A stretch of 64,000 nt of DNA, taken from the NCBI RefSeq assembly GCF_000829695.1, contig NZ_BBNN01000036.1, forward strand, positions 28,440-92,439, read 5' to 3'. How positions within the stretch are numbered: the first letter of the stretch is position 1; every line of letters begins with the position of its first letter. A model generated the notes under the pieces. It did not search any database and was not told the origin of the DNA. It saw nothing but the letters and a program-made list of their open reading frames with translations. Positions 58,220 to 64,000 of this stretch are shown one piece after another. Both the position numbers and the translations under genes were made by a program. The stretch is from Streptomyces sp. NBRC 110035 (GTDB lineage: Bacteria; Actinomycetota; Actinomycetes; Streptomycetales; Streptomycetaceae).

Positions 58220-59713
58220 GTGAACGCCCTCACCTCCCTCATGGACGGCTTCGGCACCGCTCTGACCCCGATCAACCTCCTGTGGGCCACGATCGGTGTG
58301 CTGCTGGGCACGGCGATCGGCGTGCTGCCCGGCATCGGCCCGGCGACGGCGGTGGCACTGCTGCTGCCGGTGACGTACGGACTCGACCCGATCGGTGCGT
58401 TCATCATGTTCGCGGGGATCTACTACGGCGCGATGTTCGGCGGTTCGACCACCTCGATCCTGCTGAACACACCGGGGGAGAGCGCCGCCGTGGTCGCGGC
58501 CATGGAGGGCAACCCCATGGCCAAGTCCGGCCGTGGCGCGCAGGCGCTGGCCGCCGCCGCGATCGGGCACTTCGCGGGCGGCATGGTCGGCACGGTTCTG
58601 CTGGTCGCACTGGCGCCGGCGGTCGCCGGACTCGCCGTGGACATCGGTGCGCCGGACTACTTCGCCATCATGGTCCTGGCGTTCGTCGCCGTGACGTCGG
58701 TGCTGGGTTCGTCGCGGATCCGGGGGCTGGCCTCGCTGCTGATCGGCCTGACGATCGGCCTGGTGGGCCTGGACCGGATGACCGGCCAGCAGCGGTTGAC
58801 CTTCGGTTCCCTGCAACTGGCCGACGGCGTCGACGTGGTGATCGTCGCGGTGGGCCTGTTCGCCATCGGTGAGGCCCTGTGGGTCGCGGCGCATCTGCGG
58901 CGCAGGCCGCCCGAGCCGATTCCGGTGGGCCGGCCGTGGCTGGGCCGCGGTGAGGTGCGGCGCACGTGGAAGGCCTGGGCGCGCGGCCCGTTCATCGGCT
59001 TCCCGTTCGGCGCCATCCCGGCGGGCGGCGCGGAGATCCCGACGTTCCTGTCGTACGTCACGGAGAAGCGGCTGTCGAAGCACAAGGACGAATGGGGCAA
59101 GGGCGCCATCGAGGGCGTGGCGGGACCGGAGTCGGCGGCGTCCGCCTCGGCGGCGGGCACGCTGGTGTCCATGCTGACACTGGGCCTGCCGACCACGGCG
59201 GTCGCGGCCGTGATGCTGGCCGCCTTCCAGCAGTACGGCATCCAGCCGGGCCCGCTGCTCTTCGAGCGTGAGCCCGACCTGGTGTGGGGCCTGATCGCCT
59301 CGCTGTTCGTCGGCATGGTGCTGCTGCTGGCCCTCAACCTGCCGCTGGCACCGGTGTGGGTGAAGCTGCTGCGCATACCGCGGCCGTACCTCTACGCCGG
59401 GATCCTGTTCTTCGCGGCGATCGGCGCGTACGCGGTCGGCGGCGAGGTCATCGACCTGGTGATTCTGCTGATCATCGGTCTGGTCGGATTCGGCATGCGG
59501 CGGTACGGACTGCCGGTGCTGCCCGCCGTCATCGCCGTCGTCCTCGGACCCGCCGCCGAGCAGCAGCTCCGCCGCGCGCTGCAGATCAGCGACGGCAGTG
59601 TCTCGGGCCTGGTCGACACGCCTTTCTCGGTCACCGTGTACGCGGTCATCGCGCTGCTGCTGGCCTGGCCGCTGCTGAAGAAGGCGGTGACCCGCCGGGG
59701 GACCGAGAGCTGA
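58220..59713 (+). CDS. tctA: Tripartite tricarboxylate transporter large permease
   Basis: A 497-residue, about twelve-helix permease (TctA family). Its two hallmark repeats are GTAIGVLPGIGPATAVALLL followed by FAGIYYGAMFGGSTTSILLN, and FPFGAIPAGGAEIPTFLSYV followed by GVAGPESAASASAAGTLVSM. It forms the membrane channel with TctB and takes up tricarboxylates with TctC. GTG 58220 begins 1 bp after the tctB stop. Confidence 0.95.
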   Translation: MNALTSLMDGFGTALTPINLLWATIGVLLGTAIGVLPGIGPATAVALLLPVTYGLDPIGAFIMFAGIYYGAMFGGSTTSILLNTPGESAAVVAAMEGNPMAKSGRGAQALAAAAIGHFAGGMVGTVLLVALAPAVAGLAVDIGAPDYFAIMVLAFVAVTSVLGSSRIRGLASLLIGLTIGLVGLDRMTGQQRLTFGSLQLADGVDVVIVAVGLFAIGEALWVAAHLRRRPPEPIPVGRPWLGRGEVRRTWKAWARGPFIGFPFGAIPAGGAEIPTFLSYVTEKRLSKHKDEWGKGAIEGVAGPESAASASAAGTLVSMLTLGLPTTAVAAVMLAAFQQYGIQPGPLLFEREPDLVWGLIASLFVGMVLLLALNLPLAPVWVKLLRIPRPYLYAGILFFAAIGAYAVGGEVIDLVILLIIGLVGFGMRRYGLPVLPAVIAVVLGPAAEQQLRRALQISDGSVSGLVDTPFSVTVYAVIALLLAWPLLKKAVTRRGTES

Positions 59714-59740
59714 TCCCGGTCGCAGGGCCCTTCCCTCGCG

Positions 59741-59788
59741 GGCAGGTCGTGGGCGTGGCGCACAGGTGCGCCGCGCCCACGGCCTGCC
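59741..59788 (+). terminator. Strong terminator of the tct operon
   Basis: CGTGGGCGTGGCGCAC (59748-59763) pairs with GTGCGCCGCGCCCACG (59766-59781) with one wobble. Outer GGCAGG/CCTGCC arms extend the stem to 59741-59788. Confidence 0.85.
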
Positions 59789-59847
59789 CGCACTCCCTCG
59801 CCCCAGACCCTTGACGAGCCACCGACAAAGATGACTTGATGTCTCCA

Positions 59848-59861
59848 TGGGAGCGCTCCCA
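59848..59861. promoter_or_regulatory. CebR-type operator
   Basis: TGGGAGCGCTCCCA is an exact 14-bp palindrome and identical to the known CebR box of streptomycetes. It lies 24 bp before the esterase start. CebR is a LacI-type repressor released by cellobiose/cellotriose, so expression should follow cellulose breakdown. Confidence 0.93.
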
Positions 59862-59884
59862 CCTCGTCCAGGGAAGGGAACACC

Positions 59885-60979
59885 ATGCGCGTCATCGACC
59901 ACTTACCGCTACGGGCCCTGCTCGTGCTGACCACTTTGCTCCTCCCGCTCGGCCTCACCCTCCCCCTCGCCCCGCGCGCGGTCGCGGCACCGGACGCGGC
60001 CCCCGTCCGCATCATGCCGCTGGGCGACTCGATCACCGGCTCACCGGGCTGCTGGCGGGCCCTGCTGTGGAACCGGTTGCAGGACGCCGGCCACACGGAC
60101 ATCGACTTCGTGGGCACCCTGCCCGGCCAGGGCTGCGGCATGGCGCACGACGGCGACAACGAGGGCCACGGCGGCGAGCTGGTGACCAACGTCGCGGACC
60201 GGGACCTGCTGCCCGCGCGGCTGGCGGCGACTCGGCCGGACATCGTTGTCATGCACTTCGGTACGAACGACGTCTGGAGCAGCATTCCTCCCGACCGCAT
60301 CCTCGCCGCCTACACCAAACTGGTGACGCAGATGCGGACGGCCAACCCGGACACACGGCTCCTGGTCGCCCGGATCATCCCGATGAACCCTGCCGGCTGC
60401 ACCGGCTGCGCCCAGCGCGTCGTCGATTTCAACGCGCGGATTCCGGGTTGGGCCGCGGAGACGAGCACCACCCGTTCGCCGGTGACCGTGGTCGACCAGT
60501 GGACGGGCTTCGACACGGCCACCGACACCTATGACGGTGTGCACCCGGACGACGCCGGCAACGAGAAGATCGCCGCCCGCTGGTATCCGGCCCTGGCGGA
60601 CGTCCTCGAACAGGGCGTCCCGGGTGACCCCGGCGACCCCGGCGACCCCGGTGACAACGCCACCTGCACCGCGTCGTTCCTGGCCGGTTCGACCTGGCCG
60701 GGCGGCTACCAGGCCGAGGTGACGGTACGGAACACCTCCGCCGCCGCGCTCACCGGCTGGACCGTGACGGTGGCGCCGGCCGACGGCGCGCGGCTGACCC
60801 AGGTGTGGGGCGGCACGCTCGGCACCGCCGACGACGGCACGGTGACCGTCACCGACGCGGGCTGGAACGGCACGCTCGATCCCGGCGCGAGCGCCTCCTT
60901 CGGCTTCATCGCCAGTACCCCGGCCACCTCCGGGGCTCCGGCGGCAACCGTCGACTGCACGGCCGCGGCGGCCTCCTGA
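59885..60979 (+). CDS. Secreted SGNH esterase with CBM2 (acetyl xylan esterase-like)
   Basis: A 364-residue exported hydrolase. The signal region is LRALLVLTTLLLPLGLTLPL. The SGNH (GDSL) blocks are RIMPLGDSITGSPG with the nucleophile Ser, HGGELVTN, HFGTNDVWSSIP and DGVHPDDAGNEKIAARW with the catalytic His/Asp. The CE3 family of acetyl xylan esterases fits best. A PGDPGDPGDPGD linker joins a C-terminal family 2 carbohydrate-binding module (CTASFLAGSTWPGGYQAEVT, then NTSAAALTGWTVTV). A TTA codon at 59903-59905 (codon 7) makes it bldA-dependent. It has a CebR operator. Confidence 0.92.
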   Translation: MRVIDHLPLRALLVLTTLLLPLGLTLPLAPRAVAAPDAAPVRIMPLGDSITGSPGCWRALLWNRLQDAGHTDIDFVGTLPGQGCGMAHDGDNEGHGGELVTNVADRDLLPARLAATRPDIVVMHFGTNDVWSSIPPDRILAAYTKLVTQMRTANPDTRLLVARIIPMNPAGCTGCAQRVVDFNARIPGWAAETSTTRSPVTVVDQWTGFDTATDTYDGVHPDDAGNEKIAARWYPALADVLEQGVPGDPGDPGDPGDNATCTASFLAGSTWPGGYQAEVTVRNTSAAALTGWTVTVAPADGARLTQVWGGTLGTADDGTVTVTDAGWNGTLDPGASASFGFIASTPATSGAPAATVDCTAAAAS

Positions 60980-61166
60980 CCCGCGGCGCACGTACAGCAC
61001 TCCCCCGTACGGCCCTCACACCGACGCACGCACCGCACCACCCACGGCACGGATGACGCTCCCTCATGAACCACGGCACGGACAACGCACCAGCACCGGA
61101 TCCGGAATCGAACCGGGACCGACCCCGCATCACTCCTCCCACCCGAGCCGCCCCTCTGGAGCCGCC

Positions 61167-62849
61167 ATGAGATCCCGTCCGCCCACACCCTCCCCTGCAT
61201 CCGTCCCGACCTCCGCCCCCCGTGTCACCGCACTCCCTCGTACAGCCGGCCTGATCGCCGCCCTCCTGGGTCTCCTGCTCCCCCTCCTCGCCCTGGGCAC
61301 CCCGGCGCACGCGGCGCCCACCGGCTTCCGCGTCGAGAACGGCCGGCTGCTGGAGGCCTCCGGGAACGACTTCGTGATGCGCGGGGTCAACCACGCCCAC
61401 ACCTGGTACACGGACCGGATCAGCTCCCTCGCGCACATCAAGGCCAAGGGCGCCAACACCGTGCGCGTGGTCCTCTCCAGTGGCGACCGGTGGACCGCCA
61501 ACGACACCGCCGACGTGACGAACGTCGTCGCGCAGTGCAAGCAGAACCGGCTGATCTGCGTCCTCGAGGTGCACGACACCACCGGTTACGGCGAGCAGAG
61601 CGGAGCGGTCGCCCTCTCCCGCGCCGCCGACTACTGGATCGGCGTCCAGAGCGCGCTGACCGGCCAGGAGGACCACGTCGTCGTCAACATCGGCAACGAG
61701 CCCTACGGCAACACCGACTACGCGAACTGGACGGCCGACACCAAGACCGCCATCCGGAAACTGCGCAACGCGGGCTTCGACCACACGCTGATGGTCGACG
61801 CCCCCAACTGGGGCCAGGACTGGGCATTCACCATGCGTGACAACGCCGCCTCGGTCTTCGCCGCCGACCCGGACGCCAACACCGTGTTCTCCATCCACAT
61901 GTACGGCGTCTTCGACACCGCCGCCGAGATCAGCGACTACCTGGGCCGTTTTGTCTCCGCGCGCCTGCCGATCGTGGTGGGTGAGTTCGGCCACGACCAC
62001 TCGGACGGGAACCCCGACGAGGACGCCATCCTGGCCGTCACCCAGCAGCTCGGCCTCGGCTACCTCGGCTGGTCCTGGAGCGGCAACGGCGGCGGGGTCG
62101 AGTACCTGGACCTGGTCACGAACTTCGACCCGGACCAGCTGACCGGTTGGGGGCAGCGGCTCTTCAACGGCGCCAACGGCATCGCCGCCACCTCCGAGGA
62201 GGCCGAGATCTACTCCTCCGGCTCGGGCGGTGACACCACGGCCCCGACCGCCCCCGGCACGCCGGCCGCCTCCGCGGTGACCTCCTCGTCGGCCACGCTC
62301 TCCTGGGCGGCGGCCACCGACGAGAACGGGGTGACGGGCTACGACGTCGTCCGGATCGGCGACGGTGAGGAAACGGTCGCCACCACGACCACAAGCACCT
62401 CCGCCACCCTCACCGGTCTCTCCCCCGGGTCCTCCCACACGTTCGCCGTGTACGCCCGGGACGCGGCCGGCAACCGCTCGCCGCGCTCCGGCACGGTGAC
62501 GGTCACCACGTCCTCCGGCGGGAGCCAGGGCTCCTGCGCGGTCGCCTACCGGGTGGCGAACGAATGGCCCGGCGGATTCCAGGGCGAGGTGACCATCCGC
62601 AACACCGGCAGTTCGGCGGTCGCCGGCTGGACGCTGAACTGGACCTTCCCCGGCGCTCAGCGCATCACCACCATGTGGGGCGGCGCCCCCGTCCAGACCG
62701 GTTCCGAGGTCGGTGTCGCCTCGGCTCCCTACACCGCGTCGATTCCCGCGGCGGGCTCCGTCGCCCTCGGCTTCACCGCCACCACGACGGGCAGCAACCC
62801 CGCTCCGTCGGCGTTCACCCTCAACGGGTCGGTGTGCACCGTGGCCTGA
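61167..62849 (+). CDS. Secreted GH5 endo-beta-1,4-mannanase with FN3 and CBM2
   Basis: A 560-residue exported enzyme. The signal peptide ends near LALGTPAHAAP. The GH5 catalytic barrel (about 45-345) is very like subfamily 8 mannanases: DFVMRGVNHAHTWYTDRISS, VRVVLSSGDRWTANDTADV, the acid/base Glu in VVNIGNEPYGNTDY and the nucleophile Glu in IVVGEFGHDHSDGNPDED. A fibronectin type III domain (TAPTAPGTPAASAVTSSSA) and a C-terminal CBM2 (CAVAYRVANEWPGGFQGEVT) follow. GGAG lies 5 bp before ATG 61167. No CebR box is seen in its own leader, so it may depend on read-through or on another regulator. Confidence 0.93.
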   Translation: MRSRPPTPSPASVPTSAPRVTALPRTAGLIAALLGLLLPLLALGTPAHAAPTGFRVENGRLLEASGNDFVMRGVNHAHTWYTDRISSLAHIKAKGANTVRVVLSSGDRWTANDTADVTNVVAQCKQNRLICVLEVHDTTGYGEQSGAVALSRAADYWIGVQSALTGQEDHVVVNIGNEPYGNTDYANWTADTKTAIRKLRNAGFDHTLMVDAPNWGQDWAFTMRDNAASVFAADPDANTVFSIHMYGVFDTAAEISDYLGRFVSARLPIVVGEFGHDHSDGNPDEDAILAVTQQLGLGYLGWSWSGNGGGVEYLDLVTNFDPDQLTGWGQRLFNGANGIAATSEEAEIYSSGSGGDTTAPTAPGTPAASAVTSSSATLSWAAATDENGVTGYDVVRIGDGEETVATTTTSTSATLTGLSPGSSHTFAVYARDAAGNRSPRSGTVTVTTSSGGSQGSCAVAYRVANEWPGGFQGEVTIRNTGSSAVAGWTLNWTFPGAQRITTMWGGAPVQTGSEVGVASAPYTASIPAAGSVALGFTATTTGSNPAPSAFTLNGSVCTVA

Positions 62850-62855
62850 CGAACG

Positions 62856-62895
62856 CGCTGCCCGGAAGGGTGTCCTTCCCCCCTTCCGGGCAGCG
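62856..62895 (+). terminator. Perfect 15-bp terminator after the mannanase
   Basis: CGCTGCCCGGAAGGG (62856-62870) and CCCTTCCGGGCAGCG (62881-62895), separated by TGTCCTTCCC. It lies 7 bp after the stop. Confidence 0.88.
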
Positions 62896-62929
62896 GTCCA
62901 TTCGGGCCGGGCCGACCGGTTCGTGCACG

Positions 62930-63661
62930 TCAGACCAGGTGGGCGAAGACCACCAGATTCTCGGTGTAGTCCTTGGCCTTGCGGTCGTAGTCCCCGGAGC
63001 AGGTGATGAGCCGGACCTGGGCATCGTCCGTGTCGGCGTAGACGCGCTCGTCGGGGAAGCCGTCCTTGGCGAACGACTCCACGTGGTCGACCACGAACTT
63101 CGCCTCACGCCCGTCGGCCCGCTCCACCTCGAAGCGGTCGCCCTTCTCGAGTTCGGAGAGCCGGGCGAACACCGCGGCCGAGGTCTTCGTGTCCACGTGT
63201 CCGGCGATGATCGATGTTCCGCGCTCCCCCGGGGACGCTCCGTCGGCGAACCAGCCGACCAGGTTGATGTCGTCCGGGGGTGGTGCGTCGAGCTGGCCCG
63301 AAGCGCCGATGGCCAGATCGGTGAAGGGCGCGTCGACTTTGATGTCGGGGATGCGCAACCGGGTCGGGGCGGACCGCGGCAGATACGTGCCGGCCGGCTG
63401 AGGCGCGTCGGAACGGCTTGGCTCAGGACGCGTGGCGGAGGCAGAAGCAGAAGCGGCGGCGGAAGCGGTGACCGTGGCGGAGGCCGCGGGAGGGGCGTGC
63501 GTGCCGAGGGCGTCGGCAGGGGGACCCTCCCTGCCGCCGAGCAGGGTCACCGCCAGCACCAGGGTTGCCGTACCCCAGAAAATCGCCGTCATGACGGCGC
63601 GCAGCTTCCGCCGCGCCGGGGCCGGGTCGGTGGGGACGGAGGAAGGGGGGCGGGCTGCCAT
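62930..63661 (-). CDS. srtF: Class F sortase
   Basis: A 243-residue exported transpeptidase. An N-terminal anchor (RAVMTAIFWGTATLVLAVTL) is followed by a low-complexity Ser/Ala stretch (residues about 50-75). The sortase domain follows: RLRIPDIKVDAPFTDLAIGA, then SIIAGHVDTKTSAAVFARL with the catalytic His, and DDAQVRLITCSGDYDRKAKD with the catalytic Cys and following Arg. Class F is the actinobacterial form lacking the longer motifs of classes A and E. It would attach the surface protein encoded just upstream or others. ATG 63661 is used, with GAGGTGG upstream. Confidence 0.88.
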   Translation of the reverse strand: MAARPPSSVPTDPAPARRKLRAVMTAIFWGTATLVLAVTLLGGREGPPADALGTHAPPAASATVTASAAASASASATRPEPSRSDAPQPAGTYLPRSAPTRLRIPDIKVDAPFTDLAIGASGQLDAPPPDDINLVGWFADGASPGERGTSIIAGHVDTKTSAAVFARLSELEKGDRFEVERADGREAKFVVDHVESFAKDGFPDERVYADTDDAQVRLITCSGDYDRKAKDYTENLVVFAHLV

Positions 63662-63714
63662 CGGGGACCACCTCATTCGGATACGGCAGCAAGAACAGGA
63701 GGCGAAAGGGCGAG

Positions 63715-63754
63715 CGGGGCCGCCATGACACGCGACGCGTGTACGGCGGCCCCG
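63715..63754 (-). terminator. Two-step hairpin between the surface protein and sortase genes
   Basis: CGGGGCCGCC (63715-63724) with GGCGGCCCCG (63745-63754), and an inner ACACGCG/CGCGTGT pair. It lies right after the stop of the upstream minus-strand gene and before the sortase start, so part of the transcription may end there. Confidence 0.75.
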
Positions 63755-63777
63755 TCTGCTATGGCGCCAGGCATGGC

Positions 63778-64000
63778 TCAGGCCACGCTTCCGGACGCCT
63801 TCTTGCGCCGCAGCGCGTAGGCACCGGCGCCGAGAACCGCCAGCGCGGCCAGGCCGCCGCCGGAGACACTCGGGTCGGAGAGCCCGCCACCGCCGGTGTG
63901 CATGCCACCGCTCGGCTTCTCGTGCTCCCAGTCCTTCTTGCCCTCGTAGTCGTCCTTCGACTCGTCCTTGTCGTGCTTGCCGCTCCAGCCGTCCTCATTG
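63778..64000 (-). CDS. Cell-surface protein, C-terminal part only
   Basis: The visible 73 residues lead into the window from the right. They contain an acidic/basic repeat-like stretch (KHDKDESKDDYEGKKDWEHE), then GLSDPSVSGGGLAALAVLGA and the helix end AYALRRKKASGSVA. This is the arrangement of a short wall-spanning region, hydrophobic helix and basic tail. A canonical LPXTG is not seen in this part. The neighbour is a class F sortase, so it may be a substrate. The N-terminus lies beyond the window. Confidence 0.75.
   Translation of the reverse strand, partial: NEDGWSGKHDKDESKDDYEGKKDWEHEKPSGGMHTGGGGLSDPSVSGGGLAALAVLGAGAYALRRKKASGSVA

Noticed and set aside
58088..59902. 604-codon minus-strand frame opposite tctA
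   Set aside because: Gln/Asp/Arg-rich antisense shadow; tctA has full family signatures.

Overview
The window is chromosomal DNA of a Streptomyces or very close relative. The GC content is very high, GTG starts and 4-bp stop/start overlaps are frequent, and TTA codons are very rare. The markers are typical of the genus: a complete whiE-type spore-pigment type II polyketide cluster, a CebR-type operator, a BldG-partner-like ATP-binding protein, a class F sortase and CsoR boxes on a copper ATPase.

Layout. 1-8.3 kb: a TPR-like gene cut by the window edge, then the whiE cluster. The divergent hydroxylase (ORFVIII) faces ORFI-VII: SchA/CurD-like protein, cupin, KSalpha, KSbeta/CLF, ACP, aromatase/cyclase and TcmI-type cyclase. 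8.3-11.1 kb: a decaying block holding a methyltransferase fragment, a beta-helix fragment joined to a truncated FecCD-type permease, a frameshifted substrate-binding protein, and a well-preserved cobalamin riboswitch in front of them. 11.4-16 kb: aldo/keto reductase, a SARP regulator broken by a 10-bp tandem duplication, and a fluoroacetate-dehalogenase-like hydrolase. 16.5-30.6 kb: mostly single housekeeping or stress genes (MFS exporter, Vms1-like protein, FdhF/YdeP-like molybdoenzyme, SRPBCC, Nudix, Lnt, PH-domain protein, Asp/Glu racemase, TerD, MOSC) with two gene remnants between them. 31-36 kb: a beta-helix/AAA+ fusion converging on a membrane protein whose alpha/beta-hydrolase motifs are split by a long transmembrane insertion. 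36-45 kb: DeoR regulator, Cds1-like PLP enzyme, small protein plus anti-sigma-type ATPase, a frameshifted PPOX gene, a 6PGDH-like reductase, ROK repressor, AlkB and RlmG-like methyltransferase. 45-47.8 kb: an aga-like amino-sugar unit. 47.8-52 kb: copper efflux and a PAP2 phosphatase. 52-55 kb: a LacI-operator-linked sugar operon of Gfo/Idh, PmoA and a broken cupin. 55-59.7 kb: a CitB-type response regulator with a ruined kinase beside the tricarboxylate transporter TctCBA. 59.8-62.9 kb: a CebR-box, TTA-containing SGNH esterase and a GH5 mannanase, both with CBM2 modules. 62.9-64 kb: class F sortase and an anchored surface protein.

How genes work together. whiE makes and cyclises the spore-pigment polyketide. 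agaR/agaS/aldolase is a divergent catabolic unit. CsoR boxes sit between the divergent copper genes. The TctCBA transporter would be controlled by the CitAB-type pair, of which only the regulator is intact. The esterase and mannanase act together on hemicellulose.

A recurring theme is broken genes: substrate-binding protein, permease, SARP, PPOX, cupin, kinase and tctB. Several breaks are single-base changes in C/G runs, so sequencing error cannot be excluded for those. The 10-bp duplication, the permease/beta-helix junction and the fragment remnants look like real decay. No wholly new system can be proven from sequence alone; the beta-helix/AAA+ fusion and the membrane-inserted hydrolase are the best candidates for novelty.
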